Shown: in pieces, positions 1 to 10,158 of the stretch
Layout: every line of letters starts with the position of its first letter
Position numbering within the stretch: the first letter of the stretch is position 1
DNA from: Pseudomonadota bacterium
Lineage (GTDB): Bacteria; Pseudomonadota; Gammaproteobacteria; Burkholderiales; Ferrovaceae
Direction of reading: 5' to 3'
Length of the DNA: 64,000 nt
Assembly: GCA_028873535.1 (NCBI GenBank)
Contig: JAGWIJ010000002.1
Coordinates: forward strand, 1 to 64,000
Program-made: the position numbers and the translations under genes
The notes under the pieces: generated by a model
Told to the model about the DNA's origin: nothing
Seen by the model: only the letters and a program-made list of their open reading frames with translations
Database searches by the model: none

Positions 1-2756
1 GGTCCTTGCGGAAAGTCTGCCGCCGCCGTCGCCAGCGCACGCAATGCCGCCGCATCGCTGTCCGGTGCCGCCAGCAGCAGCGGCAGCAGACGCCGCGCGA
101 GCGCCTCTGGCGCCGGCCAGGGTGGCAGGAAGGCCTCGTCATCGAGCCCGTCGATCTCGCGCTCGGGCAGCCGCAGGCCAAGGCGCTCGCGCAACAGGGT
201 CCGGCCGGGATGCTGCAGGAAGCGCGCCAGACGCTCGACCTCGACCACCTGCCACTCCGGGCCGGGCGGCGCCAGCGGCACTGCGAGGAAAGGCGACTGG
301 CTGGCACTGGTCAGGCTGGCATCGTCGATGTCGGCGGCCTCGAGGTCATCGTCGCCGGCGTCAGCGGCGCTGCCACCCGGTGTCGACAACAGCGCCGGCA
401 CCGCAGCGGCGCGCGCGCGCAGCGCCGCTGCGAGGTCGGCGCGGTGGCTGCGCGGCAGCCGGTCCACGGAGCCATCGAAATAGGCCTGGTCGAAAGGCTG
501 CAGCGGATGCTGGCAGACCAGACGGGCGCGCATGCGCTCGCGCTCGCGGCCGTCCGCGCCGGCAGGGCACAAGGCTGCCGCCAGGGTGTCGACCAGGTCG
601 GCGACCAGCACCGAGGGCGGGCGCTCGGCATTGTCGCGTGCGCTGCGTCCGCTGTAGCTCAGGTACAGGCCGTCGCGCGCGGCGAGCAGCAGGTCGAGGA
701 ACAGGTTGCGGTCATCGTCATGGCGCTGGCGGTCACCGGCCCTGGGGCTGCGCGCGATCAGGTCGAACTCCAGCGGACGCGCGGCGGCCGGGAACACGCC
801 GTCGTCGAGTCCCAGCACGCACACCATGCGGTAGGGGAGCGAACGCAGGCTGGGCAACGCCGCGAAGGTCACCGCCCCGCCCGGAACGCCGCCGCTGGCG
901 CCGCCCTGCAGGCGCTCGCGCAGGGCCTGCAGCAGCACCGGCACTTCGAGCGCGCCTGCCACACCGGCGTCGGCGAATTCGAGTGCATGTGCGCGCAGGT
1001 CGGCGCGCAGCGCAGCGCGCGCCGCCAGCCAGCCGCGCGCGTCGTCCAGGAATCCGACCATGGTGGCTTCGAGCAGATCCAGCCAGTCTGCTGGCGCCAG
1101 GGGCTGTGCCAGCCGCTGGCGCAGCGTGTCGATGCCGGCGAGGAATTCGTGCAGGCTGTTCAGCAGGTCGGGATCCGGGTAGCTGCCAGCCGCCGGCAGA
1201 CGTGCCTGCCAGGGCTGCTGCGCCCCTTCCGGCAGCGCGAAGTGCAGCCACAGGCGTTCCAGTCCGTCGCGCAGGCTGCTGCGTTCGGTGGCCGGCAGCC
1301 CCAGCGTGGCGCGGTGGCCGGCGTCCAGACCCCAGTGCACATCGGCGTCGCGCAGCAGGCCGGCCAGATCCTCCAGGGCGCCGTCCGCCAGGCCGAAGCG
1401 TGCGGCGACCGGCGGCTCCTGCAGCACGGCCAGCAGCCCCGACAGCGGCATGCGGCCGCTGGCGAACTCCAGCACGGCCAGCAGCGCACGCGCCATCGGA
1501 TTGGCAGCCGTCGCCGGCAGCCCGGTGATCGACCAGGGCAGCGCCAGCGGCCTCGGCGCGGTTCCGAACACCTGTTCGATCAGCGGCGCGGCCGCCAGCA
1601 GATCCGGCACCACCACCAGGATTTCATGCGGTGCCGGCGCGCCGGCGCCGGCAAGGCGGGTCAGCAGACAGTCGTGCAGCACTTCCAGTTCGCGCAGCAG
1701 GGAATGACAGCAGTGGATCTGCAGGCTGGCATCCGGGCCCGCCAGATCGGCCAGCGTTCCCGGAGCGGGATCGTGCAGGGCGTGCACGCCGTCCTGCAGC
1801 CGCGCGAGCAGCGACGCCGGAGCCTGGGCCGGCGCCGGGTCCGGCGGATCCAGTTCGTGCAGGTCGAAGCCCTCGTCGCGCGCCAGCAGCAAGGCCAGCC
1901 AGGTCTGGGTCTGGCGCCCCCAGGCCGACAGCAGCCGGTGGCCCACCTCGAGATGCGCGGCGTCGCCGCGCACCACGCGCCGCGCATGCTCGCGCTGGCT
2001 GGCGAGGTCGAACCAGAACTCGCGGCAGGGATTGAGCACGAAAAGCTCGATCTCTACGCGGCGCGACAGTCCGCACAGCAGTTCCAGGTAGAGCGGCGGC
2101 ATCGCAGGCACACAGAAGACGCGCACCACGCCAGGCAGTCCCGCCGGCGTCACGCCGCGCGCCAGCGCCGCCAGGAAGTCCTGCACCGGCGCGCGGCTGC
2201 TGCCCTGCGGCGCCGCCAGGCCGGCTTCGACCATGCGCCACAGCGCGGCCTGCCAGAGTTCGTCGGCACGCCCGTCGACGTCTTCGGCAGCCGTGGCGCG
2301 CACGCCGCCGCCCGACCAGGCAGCGAGCCAGTCGGGGCGGTAGGTCAGATACTGGTCGAACAGTCCGGCCAGACGGTCGGCCAGCGCGAAGCGCATGGCG
2401 GCATCCGCGCCCGCCAGCCAGCCAGCCAGGCGCGGATGCGCGCGCTCGTGTGCCAGCGTCGCCAGACAGGCGTCGATGCGCCAGCGCAGTGTCGCCGGAT
2501 CGTAGGGTGAACGCTCCGCGACGTCGGGCAACAGCGCGCCGATCTGGCGCCACAGCCACTGCGCCAGGAAGGCGAACTCGATCTGGGCGCACACGCCGTG
2601 CCGGTCGGCCACGGCCAGCGCCAGGCGCTGGCGGATCGCCGCGCTGGGGACCAGCACGGTGGCCGCCGCGAACGGGTCGCCGTCGGGCTGCATCAGGCTT
2701 TCCAGCAGCCGGTCTTCAAGCAGCTCGAAGCGTGTGGCGGAAATCAGGGTGAGCAT
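1..2756 (-). CDS. recC: Exodeoxyribonuclease V gamma subunit (RecC), 3' end beyond window
   Basis: Reverse-strand reading from ATG at 2756 is open to the window edge: MLTLISATRFELLEDRLLESLMQPDGDPFAAATVLVPSAAIRQRLALAVADRHGVCAQIEFAFLAQWLWRQIGALLP..., with RecC-type motifs (VLGLDDGVFP, SYSGRSARDNAERPPSVLV). Absent from the ORF track because it has no stop inside the window. Confidence 0.9.
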   Translation of the reverse strand, partial: MLTLISATRFELLEDRLLESLMQPDGDPFAAATVLVPSAAIRQRLALAVADRHGVCAQIEFAFLAQWLWRQIGALLPDVAERSPYDPATLRWRIDACLATLAHERAHPRLAGWLAGADAAMRFALADRLAGLFDQYLTYRPDWLAAWSGGGVRATAAEDVDGRADELWQAALWRMVEAGLAAPQGSSRAPVQDFLAALARGVTPAGLPGVVRVFCVPAMPPLYLELLCGLSRRVEIELFVLNPCREFWFDLASQREHARRVVRGDAAHLEVGHRLLSAWGRQTQTWLALLLARDEGFDLHELDPPDPAPAQAPASLLARLQDGVHALHDPAPGTLADLAGPDASLQIHCCHSLLRELEVLHDCLLTRLAGAGAPAPHEILVVVPDLLAAAPLIEQVFGTAPRPLALPWSITGLPATAANPMARALLAVLEFASGRMPLSGLLAVLQEPPVAARFGLADGALEDLAGLLRDADVHWGLDAGHRATLGLPATERSSLRDGLERLWLHFALPEGAQQPWQARLPAAGSYPDPDLLNSLHEFLAGIDTLRQRLAQPLAPADWLDLLEATMVGFLDDARGWLAARAALRADLRAHALEFADAGVAGALEVPVLLQALRERLQGGASGGVPGGAVTFAALPSLRSLPYRMVCVLGLDDGVFPAAARPLEFDLIARSPRAGDRQRHDDDRNLFLDLLLAARDGLYLSYSGRSARDNAERPPSVLVADLVDTLAAALCPAGADGRERERMRARLVCQHPLQPFDQAYFDGSVDRLPRSHRADLAAALRARAAAVPALLSTPGGSAADAGDDDLEAADIDDASLTSASQSPFLAVPLAPPGPEWQVVEVERLARFLQHPGRTLLRERLGLRLPEREIDGLDDEAFLPPWPAPEALARRLLPLLLAAPDSDAAALRALATAAADFPQG

Positions 2757-2927
2757 CAGGTCGGGCGGATCCGGCAGCGTGCGGATGTCCTGGCAGGGAT
2801 GGCGACAGCGATCTTAGCAGGCCGGCGCCGGCAGGCCGAAAGCACGATCGACGGCATCGGCACGCTCTGGCATCCTGCACGCGTGGCGCGCGCGGTGTGC
2901 GCACGATGGCAGCGGAGTGGCGCAAGC

Positions 2928-3224
2928 ATGAGTCTGAGCGAAGAACTGGCAAGGCTGGAGACCCTGTTCCGCAGCGGCGGTCTCAACGAGCAGGAATTCA
3001 ACGCTGCCAAGGCGCGCGTGATCGCCGACGCCGAATGCCGTGCGCCGCTGCGCCTGCGCCGCAGCCGCGACGACCGCTGGATCGCCGGGGTCTGCGGCGG
3101 CTTCGCCAAGGCCACCGGCACCGAGTCCTGGATGTGGCGCCTGCTGCTGGTGCTGCTGTTCCTGGTGGGCGGCGCCGGCGTGGTGCTCTACGTGCTGCTG
3201 TGGATCTTCGAACCCGAGGAATGA
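2928..3224 (+). CDS. PspC domain-containing protein
   Basis: MSLSEELARLETLFRSGGLNEQEFNAAKARVIADAE...RRSRDDRWIAGVCGGFAKATGTESWMWRLLLVLLFLVGGAGVVLYVLLWIFEPEE: short SHOCT-like N-terminus, then PspC (GVCGG..., TM helix, LLWIF.P). Confidence 0.85.
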   Translation: MSLSEELARLETLFRSGGLNEQEFNAAKARVIADAECRAPLRLRRSRDDRWIAGVCGGFAKATGTESWMWRLLLVLLFLVGGAGVVLYVLLWIFEPEE

Positions 3225-3249
3225 GCGGTCGCCTGCCCGCACGTGGCGC

Positions 3250-3882
3250 TCAGCCGGGACGCGCCGCGCCTTCGCCAGGCTGCTGATCCCACACCACGCG
3301 TCCCTGGCCGGTCTCGTTGAGCTGCGCCACCAGCGCCGCCGCGTCGGGTGCGCGCATCACGAAGCGGAAGCGCACGTCGTCGGCATGCTCCACCACCACG
3401 CTCTCGGCACCGCCGTGCGCAAGTGCACGCCGCAACAGGCCCTCCATGGCATATGGCACCCGGCACGCCAGCGCGCAGCGCGCGACGATCGGCACCTTCT
3501 CGGCGCCCAGCAGCGCCTGCGCGACGGCGTCGGTGTAGGCACGCACCAGGCCGCCGGCGCCCAGCTTGATGCCGCCGTAGTAGCGCACCACCGTCGCCAG
3601 CACGCCATCGAGATCCTGGTGACGCAGCACCTCCAGCATCGGACGTCCCGCCGTGCCGCCGGGCTCGCCGTCGTCGACGGCGGCCGACTGGCCGCCGGCC
3701 AGCAGCGCCCAGCAGATATGGGTGGCCTGCGGATGCTGCTGCCACAGGCGATGCACCGCCTGCTGGGCCGCGGCACGATCGGGCATGGCCTGCACGCAGC
3801 CCAGGAAACGGCTCTTGCGGATCAGCAGCTCGCTGTGCGCCGGGCTTGCGAGAGTGGAAGGCATGGCCGGAATCTGCCGCAT
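3250..3882 (-). CDS. yigZ: YigZ / IMPACT family protein (UPF0029)
   Basis: SRFLGCVQ...WALLAGGQSAAVDDGEPGGTAGRPMLEVL...GVLATVVRYYGGIKLGAGGLVRAYTDAV is the YigZ/IMPACT signature. Start may be 3864 or 3882. Confidence 0.85.
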   Translation of the reverse strand: MRQIPAMPSTLASPAHSELLIRKSRFLGCVQAMPDRAAAQQAVHRLWQQHPQATHICWALLAGGQSAAVDDGEPGGTAGRPMLEVLRHQDLDGVLATVVRYYGGIKLGAGGLVRAYTDAVAQALLGAEKVPIVARCALACRVPYAMEGLLRRALAHGGAESVVVEHADDVRFRFVMRAPDAAALVAQLNETGQGRVVWDQQPGEGAARPG

Positions 3883-3913
3883 CCGCCGCCGGCTGGCAAG
3901 ACAGGCAGCGCCC

Positions 3914-5077
3914 TCAGGGGCCGAGCTGCGTCACGGCGGCGGCGATGCGGTCCAGCGCCTGATCGAGCAGTGCGCGACGGACGCCGAAGTTGAGGCGTGC
4001 AAAGCCGGCCTGACCGAACTGCCGCCCCGGCGACAGCGCCACGCCATGCGCCAGGAAGTGCGCAGCCGGATCGTCGAGCCCCAGCGCCGTGCAGTCCAGC
4101 CAGGCCAGATAGGTGGCCTCGAGACCGTCGCAGCGGATGCCGGGCAAGGCGGACAGCCGCGCCAGCAGATGGTCCCGGTTGGCGCGCAGATAGGCCAGCA
4201 GTTCCTGCCGCCACGGCTCGCCGTCGCGCAGCGCGGCGAGGGTCGCGACCGCACCGAACAGGGAAGGCTCGGGAATGGTGGCATGCAGATCACGCGCCAG
4301 CGCCCGGCGCAGGCCGGCATCCTCGGCCACCGCCCAGGCCAGGCTGCAGCCGGCAAAATTGAAGGTCTTGCTGAGCGACATCAGGGTCACCGTGCGCCGC
4401 CCGATCTCGCGGCCAAGGCTGGCCACCGGGATGTGCCGCAGACCGGTCTCGAGCACCAGGCCGGCGTGGATCTCGTCCGAACACAGCAGCAGGTCATGGC
4501 GGCAGCAGAAGTCGGCAAGCTGCTGCAGCTCGGCGCGCCGGAACACGGTACCGCCCGGGTTGTGCGGGTTCGCCAGCATCAGCAGACGAGTACCCGGCAG
4601 CACGTGGCGATCGAGTTCATCCCAGGGCAGGATCCAGCGCCCGCCGTCGAGCACCATCGGCAGTTCGGCGAAGGGCCGCGGCGCCTGCTCGGCTGCAAGG
4701 CGCAGGTGATGGTAGACCGGCCGGGGCATCAGGACCGGCTGCCCGGGCTCGGTCAGGCCGCGCACCGCGGCGTGCAGGCCACTGACCACGCCGGGCAGGA
4801 ACACCAGCCATTCGGGGTCGATCTTCCAGCCATAGGCTCGCGCCAGATATGCGGTGATCGCCTCGCGCAGCTCGGCATGGGCACTGGCATAGCCGAACAC
4901 CCCGTGGGCGACCCGGGCCGCCAGCGCGTCGACCACGCAGGGTGGCGAACGGAAATCCATGTCGGCCACCCACAAGGGGATGACGTCGCGTCCGCGGTAG
5001 TGCCGCCAGCGCAGCGAATCGCTGGCGCCGAGGTCAAGCTGAAGATCGAAGGGCGAAACGGGTTCTGGGTCGGGCAC
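3914..5077 (-). CDS. MalY/PatB-type PLP-dependent aminotransferase (cystathionine beta-lyase family)
   Basis: WVADMDF, GVVSGLHAAVRGLTEPG, NPHNPGGTVF, CSDEIHAGLV, SLSKTFNFAG motifs. Confidence 0.88.
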   Translation of the reverse strand: MPDPEPVSPFDLQLDLGASDSLRWRHYRGRDVIPLWVADMDFRSPPCVVDALAARVAHGVFGYASAHAELREAITAYLARAYGWKIDPEWLVFLPGVVSGLHAAVRGLTEPGQPVLMPRPVYHHLRLAAEQAPRPFAELPMVLDGGRWILPWDELDRHVLPGTRLLMLANPHNPGGTVFRRAELQQLADFCCRHDLLLCSDEIHAGLVLETGLRHIPVASLGREIGRRTVTLMSLSKTFNFAGCSLAWAVAEDAGLRRALARDLHATIPEPSLFGAVATLAALRDGEPWRQELLAYLRANRDHLLARLSALPGIRCDGLEATYLAWLDCTALGLDDPAAHFLAHGVALSPGRQFGQAGFARLNFGVRRALLDQALDRIAAAVTQLGP

Positions 5078-5086
5078 GGCGTCGCA

Positions 5087-8000
5087 TCAGGCTGAAGGCA
5101 GGGCGATTCCTGCCGTCCGATTATCCGGCATGGCGGCAGCAGGCGCGAGCGGCTGCGGACCACCATAGCGGTAGCCTTGCGCATGCGTCACGCCGAGCGC
5201 GCGCACGGCACGGTCCTGGGCGTCGGTCTCGATGCCCTTGGCCACCGCCGGCACCCCCAGCACGCGCGCCACTTCCAGACATCCGCGCAGCACGGCGCGA
5301 TCCAGCGCCGTGCCCGGCAGGCAGGCGCACAGCAGGCGGTCGATCTTCACCAGATCCACCGGAAAATTGCGCAGATAGCCGAACGCCGCAGTGGCACCGG
5401 CAAAGTCGTCGATGGCGATGCGGGCGCCGGCGCCATGCAGCACGACCGCCAGGGCGCGCGCGGCGTCCAGGTCGGTCAGCACCGCCTCCTCGGACATCTC
5501 GAAGCACAGCCGTCGCGCCGCCTTCGGCGCCGCGCCCAGCCAGTTGCCGACGTCCTCGCGGAATGCGGCATCGCCGATGGTCTGCACCGACAGGTTGAGC
5601 GAAGCGCGTCCGTCGACGCCCCAGGGGCCTTCGCCGCGTTCCAGCAGGCGGATGACCTCGCGCACCACCCAGCGGTCGATGCGTGCCAGCAGGTGGAAGC
5701 GCTCGGCCGGTGGCAGGAATCCCCCCGGGAAACTCAGGTTGCCGAACTCGTCGCGCAGGCGCAGCAGCACCTCCCAGCCGAGCGCCGGCGCGCCATCGAC
5801 CAGGGTCTCCACCGGCTGCGCGTGCAGCACGAAGGCGTCGTCCTCGAGCGCCTGTTCGAGCCGGGTCGACCACGAACGCACCACGCGGTGGCGCGCGTGG
5901 TTGCGTTCGGACTCCCGCCACTGGTGGACGCGATTGCGTCCGGCTTCCTTGGCCGCGTAGCAGGCCTGGTCGGCCGCTTCGAGCAGCGCGTTGACGTCGC
6001 GCCAGCGGCCATCCAGCGGAACCAGGCCGATGCTGGCGCCAACGCGGAAGCGGCGCCCCTCGAAGTGGAAGCGATAGCCTTCCATGTCGGCGCACATCTG
6101 TTCACCCAGCCGGCGCGCCTGTTCCAGCGTGCGCTGGCGCACGATCACACCGAATTCGTCGCCGCCCAGACGTGCCACCACGTCGTCCTGGCGCACGCTG
6201 AAGCGGAACATGGCGGCGATCTGCCGCAGGATCTGGTCGCCGACCAGGTGGCCGCAGTTGTCATTGAGCAGCTTGAACTGGTCGAGGTCGATGTACATCA
6301 CCGCATCGCCAGCGCCGGCCTCGCCCGGGCCGGCGGCCTTGCGTTCAGCCAGCAGGCCGGCCAGGCGGCTCTCGAAATCGGCGCGGTTGGACAGGTCGGT
6401 CAAGGCGTCGTGGGTGGCGCGGTAGGCCACGTCGCGCGCCACGCGCCGCTGCTCGCTGACGTCGCGGAACACCAGCACGGTGCCGATGGCGTCGCCGTCC
6501 TCGTTGCAGATCGGCGCGATCGAATCCTCCACCGCGTGTTCGCGCCTGCCGCGCGCGACCAGCAGCGTATTGCGCGCCAGCCCGACGATCTTGCCTTCGC
6601 GCAGTGTGCGCGCCACGGGATCGGCCAGGGGTGAGCGGTCGACCTCCTCGATCGCGCGATAGACCAGCCCCAGGGCCTTGCCCTGTGCCGCTTCCCTGTC
6701 CCAGCCGGTCAGGGTCTCGGCCACCGGGTTGAGCCAGTTCACGCAACCGGCGGTATCGGTGGTGATCACGGCATCGCCGATCGAGGCCAGGGTCACCTGC
6801 AGCAGTTCACGACTGGCCGACAGCTCCTGCTCCATGCGCCGACGCGCGGTGATGTCCTGCACCGCGCCGACCAGACGCACCACCCGGCCATGTTCGGCCT
6901 CGACCGTGCCGACCGTGCGTGCCCAGAAGCGGCGGCCGGAAGCCGCCACCATCGGCAGTTCCAGATCCCACGGCGCGCCGAAGTCGGTGGCCTCGCGCAC
7001 GGCCTGCTCGATCACGGCGCGGCACTCGGGGGCGTGGAATTCCAGGAACACGTCCAGGGTCAGCGTGGACCCCGGCTCCACGTCGTGCAGACGGCAGGTC
7101 TCGTCGGACCACTGCACGCGTTCCGTGAGCACATCGATCTCGAAGCCGCCGACGCCGGCCACCGCACCGGTCCTGGCCAGGAAGGACTGGCTGGCGCGCA
7201 GCGCGGCTTCCGCCTGGCGGCGTGCACTGATGTCGGTGAACAGCCACAGCGTCTCGTCGCCATTGGGGTCGAAGGTGATCGCACGCGCCTCCACCCACAG
7301 CTGGCGGCCGTCGGCATGCAGCGCGGCGATCTCGCCGCGGAAGCGTCCTTCGGCGCGGAAGCCGGCGTAGGCGGCCGCGCCGATCTCCAGGTAGTCCTGC
7401 TCGAAGGCAAACAGGGTGCGCGTGGGCATGCCGGTCAGGTCATCGCGCGGATACCCGAACACGCGCGACATGCCGGAACTCACCCAGATCAGGGTCTGGT
7501 TGCGGATGCGTGCAATGCCCAGCAGGTCGCTGTCGATGATGGCGCGCTGCTGCGCATTGACCTGCTGCAGGGCACGTTCGGCTTCACGCTTGAGCGTGAT
7601 GTCGAACAGCACCACGTGCAGGGCGCGCAGCGCCCCGTCGGCATCGCGCTCGGCAGCGGCGGTGATGCGCACCCAGCGCCCAGGCGGACGGCGCGCAGGC
7701 AGGAAGACATCGAGGGGGCCGAGTTCGGCGCCCGGCGCCAGAACGTCGAGCGCCTGATGCCAGCGCTGGCGCGCCTCGGGTACCAGCAGGTCAGGCAGGC
7801 GCCGCTGGCCGACCAGCGCCTCGGCATCCTGGCCCAGCCAGCCCAGGGCGGTGCCGTTGACGCGCTGGATCAGGCCGGCCGCGTCGAGCGACAGGTAACC
7901 ACAAGGCGCTGCATCATACAGGCGCGCGAGGTCGGCCTTGCTCGCGGCCAACACTTCTTCCAGCGCCTTGTTCCTCAGCACCTGCCGTTCCAGCGCCTGC

Positions 8001-8239
8001 TGCGCGAGCATGCGGCCACGCAGCAGCCACAGCAGCGGAACCACGGCCAGCAGCAGCACGGCCAGCCAGGCCGGTCCGGCCACCAGCAGCCAGACGCCCG
8101 CCACCAGCAGTGCCGCAGTGGCGGTCCACGCCGCGACCGGACGCAAGTGTGCGTGATCGGTGCTGCTGGCGGCCTGCAGCGGGTCTGGCATGGGAGAAGA
8201 CGGCATCTGATGTTGGCGACGGACTGGTGGGAATTCCAC
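5087..8239 (-). CDS. Membrane-anchored multi-PAS GGDEF/EAL protein
   Basis: N-terminal TM helices, several PAS segments, RLGGDEFGVIV (intact GGDEF), C-terminal EAL-family domain with non-canonical motifs (WEVLLRL, DDFAGA, AKGIET). Confidence 0.88.
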   Translation of the reverse strand: MEFPPVRRQHQMPSSPMPDPLQAASSTDHAHLRPVAAWTATAALLVAGVWLLVAGPAWLAVLLLAVVPLLWLLRGRMLAQQALERQVLRNKALEEVLAASKADLARLYDAAPCGYLSLDAAGLIQRVNGTALGWLGQDAEALVGQRRLPDLLVPEARQRWHQALDVLAPGAELGPLDVFLPARRPPGRWVRITAAAERDADGALRALHVVLFDITLKREAERALQQVNAQQRAIIDSDLLGIARIRNQTLIWVSSGMSRVFGYPRDDLTGMPTRTLFAFEQDYLEIGAAAYAGFRAEGRFRGEIAALHADGRQLWVEARAITFDPNGDETLWLFTDISARRQAEAALRASQSFLARTGAVAGVGGFEIDVLTERVQWSDETCRLHDVEPGSTLTLDVFLEFHAPECRAVIEQAVREATDFGAPWDLELPMVAASGRRFWARTVGTVEAEHGRVVRLVGAVQDITARRRMEQELSASRELLQVTLASIGDAVITTDTAGCVNWLNPVAETLTGWDREAAQGKALGLVYRAIEEVDRSPLADPVARTLREGKIVGLARNTLLVARGRREHAVEDSIAPICNEDGDAIGTVLVFRDVSEQRRVARDVAYRATHDALTDLSNRADFESRLAGLLAERKAAGPGEAGAGDAVMYIDLDQFKLLNDNCGHLVGDQILRQIAAMFRFSVRQDDVVARLGGDEFGVIVRQRTLEQARRLGEQMCADMEGYRFHFEGRRFRVGASIGLVPLDGRWRDVNALLEAADQACYAAKEAGRNRVHQWRESERNHARHRVVRSWSTRLEQALEDDAFVLHAQPVETLVDGAPALGWEVLLRLRDEFGNLSFPGGFLPPAERFHLLARIDRWVVREVIRLLERGEGPWGVDGRASLNLSVQTIGDAAFREDVGNWLGAAPKAARRLCFEMSEEAVLTDLDAARALAVVLHGAGARIAIDDFAGATAAFGYLRNFPVDLVKIDRLLCACLPGTALDRAVLRGCLEVARVLGVPAVAKGIETDAQDRAVRALGVTHAQGYRYGGPQPLAPAAAMPDNRTAGIALPSA

Positions 8240-8299
8240 GCTATCCCGACATCAACGGCTGCCATGCCGCAAACCTTGACCCGACGCAGGTTTTCTCAA

Positions 8300-9085
8300 T
8301 CAGCCAGTGTCGCCGCCGCCGACCGGCAGCACCGTCCCGGTGATGTAGGACGACGCTTCCGAGGCCAGGAACAGGATCGGCGCAATCTGTTCCTCGAGGG
8401 TGCCGTAGCGGTGCATCAGGCTGCTTGCCAGCGTCTGATCGACGATGGCCTGGTACCAGCGCCGCTCGCGTGCGGACGGCATACCGGGATGGCGCGGGAT
8501 GCGCCGCTGCGGTGCCTCGGTGCCCCCGGGCGCCGTGGCATTGATGCGGATGCCGTGGTGGGCGTGCTCCATGGCCAGCGAAGCGGTGAGCGCATTGACA
8601 CCACCCTTGGCGGCCGCATAGGGCACCCGGTGAATGCTGCGGGTGGCAATCGACGAGACATTGACGATGGTGCCGCGCCGGCGCCGGATCATGGACGGGA
8701 GCACTGCGCGGCAGCACCACAGCGTGGGGAACAGCGAGCGCCGGATCTCGCGCTCGATCTCGTCCTCCTGGTAGTGCTCGAAGGGCTTGGTCCAGATCGT
8801 GCCGCCGACATTGTTGATCAGCACGTCGACGCGCCGGAAGACGCCCAGGGCGTGCGCCACCATCGCCTCGGCGCCGGCGAAGGTCTCCAGGTCGGCCTCG
8901 AACGCCAGCACCTGCCCAGCGCCCGCTCCGGCAGGCCCGGCAAGGTCGTGCACCAGGGGCGAGCGGTCCACCGCCAGCACCGTGCCGCCCTCGGCTGCCA
9001 CGGCGGCAGCGACGCCGTGCCCGATGCCCTGCGCCGCCCCGGTGACGATCACAGTAAGGTCCCGGAAGCGCGCTGGCGCGCTCAT
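8300..9085 (-). CDS. benD: 1,6-dihydroxycyclohexa-2,4-diene-1-carboxylate dehydrogenase (SDR family)
   Basis: MSAPARFRDLTVIVTGAAQGIGHGVAAAVAAEGGTVLAVDRS...NNVGGTIWTKPFEHY...YAAAKGGVNALT; last gene of a benABCD array, ATGA overlap with benC. Confidence 0.85.
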   Translation of the reverse strand: MSAPARFRDLTVIVTGAAQGIGHGVAAAVAAEGGTVLAVDRSPLVHDLAGPAGAGAGQVLAFEADLETFAGAEAMVAHALGVFRRVDVLINNVGGTIWTKPFEHYQEDEIEREIRRSLFPTLWCCRAVLPSMIRRRRGTIVNVSSIATRSIHRVPYAAAKGGVNALTASLAMEHAHHGIRINATAPGGTEAPQRRIPRHPGMPSARERRWYQAIVDQTLASSLMHRYGTLEEQIAPILFLASEASSYITGTVLPVGGGDTG

Positions 9086-10101
9086 GCCGCAGGCTCCACA
9101 GCCGCCACGAACTTCTCGGCATGGAAGCCGCCAGGATTGACGCCGGTTGAAGCAATCCAGCGGCGCACGCCTTCGACCATCGGCGGCGGCCCGCACACGT
9201 AGACGTCGACGGCACCGTCGTGCAGGTCGGCAGCATCCAGGTGGTCAGTCACGTAGCCCTGGCGAACGCCCGCACCGGCACCAGCAGCATCGACGACCAC
9301 CGTGAAGTAGTCGAAGTCCGGCAGCCGACAACGCAGCTGGTCGAGGGTCGCGGTCTCGACCAGGTCAATGGCACGATTGACGCCATACGCAAGCCGCACC
9401 GGAAATGCCGGCGGGTGATCGGCCAGCCAGTGCAGCATCGAGAGGAACGGTGCCAGTCCGGTCCCGCCGGCCAGCATCAGCACCGGACGCTCGACCGGCC
9501 GCAGGTAGAAGCTGCCATATGGCCCGCTCAGCGCGACCGTGTCGCCGGGCACTGCACGTTCGCGCATGTAGCCGCTCATGAGTCCGCCCGGCACGTCACG
9601 GATCAGGAACGACAATTCGCTGCGGTCGGGTGGCGAACTGAAGGAGTAGGCACGGCTTTCAGAGCTCCCCGGCACCGTGATCCGGACGTACTGCCCTGGC
9701 AGGAAAGCCAGCGGCTGCTCCGCCTTGAGCGAGAACGCGACCGTGCTGGCGCAGTCGCGCGCGATCCAGTCGATGCGCGCGCTCAGGCTGCCGGCCTGGA
9801 TGCGGCAGGCCTGCGCGGACGCCGCAATGCGCACCACGCAGTCGCTGGAAGGGCGCATCTGGCAGGTCAGGACCCCGCCGGCGGCGGCTTCCTCGGCAGA
9901 AAGGGCATCCTCGATGTGGTCGCCGAGCACATAGCTTCCACCCTCGCAGTGCGACTTGCAGGTGCCGCAGGCGCCGTCGCGGCAGTCCAGGGGAATGTTG
10001 ACGCGCGCTCGGTAGGCGGCGTCCGCAACGGTCTCGCCGGGTGCGCAGGGGACGATGCGGGTCACCCCGTCGTCGAAGCGCAATGCAATCCGATAGGTCA
10101 T
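9082..10101 (-). CDS. benC: Benzoate 1,2-dioxygenase electron transfer component (2Fe-2S ferredoxin-FAD reductase)
   Basis: 2Fe-2S motif CRDGACGTCKSHCEGG...LTCQMRPSSDCVV, FAD/NAD domain RAYSFSSPP...LMLAGGTGLAPFLSML...YVCGPPPMVEGVRRWI. Confidence 0.9.
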   Translation of the reverse strand: MTYRIALRFDDGVTRIVPCAPGETVADAAYRARVNIPLDCRDGACGTCKSHCEGGSYVLGDHIEDALSAEEAAAGGVLTCQMRPSSDCVVRIAASAQACRIQAGSLSARIDWIARDCASTVAFSLKAEQPLAFLPGQYVRITVPGSSESRAYSFSSPPDRSELSFLIRDVPGGLMSGYMRERAVPGDTVALSGPYGSFYLRPVERPVLMLAGGTGLAPFLSMLHWLADHPPAFPVRLAYGVNRAIDLVETATLDQLRCRLPDFDYFTVVVDAAGAGAGVRQGYVTDHLDAADLHDGAVDVYVCGPPPMVEGVRRWIASTGVNPGGFHAEKFVAAVEPAA

Positions 10102-10158
10102 TTGCAGATCCTTCGCAGGACGGCCAGCAGCGGTGCAATCGCGCCGCCTCGCCGGCAA

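Noticed and set aside
6-2510. 834-aa plus-strand ORF
   Set aside because: Arg/Gln-rich low-complexity translation with no recognisable domain; antisense shadow of recC.
8271-8293. AAACCT...AGGTTT inverted repeat after benD
   Set aside because: Six-bp stem with 11-nt loop, too weak to claim as a terminator.
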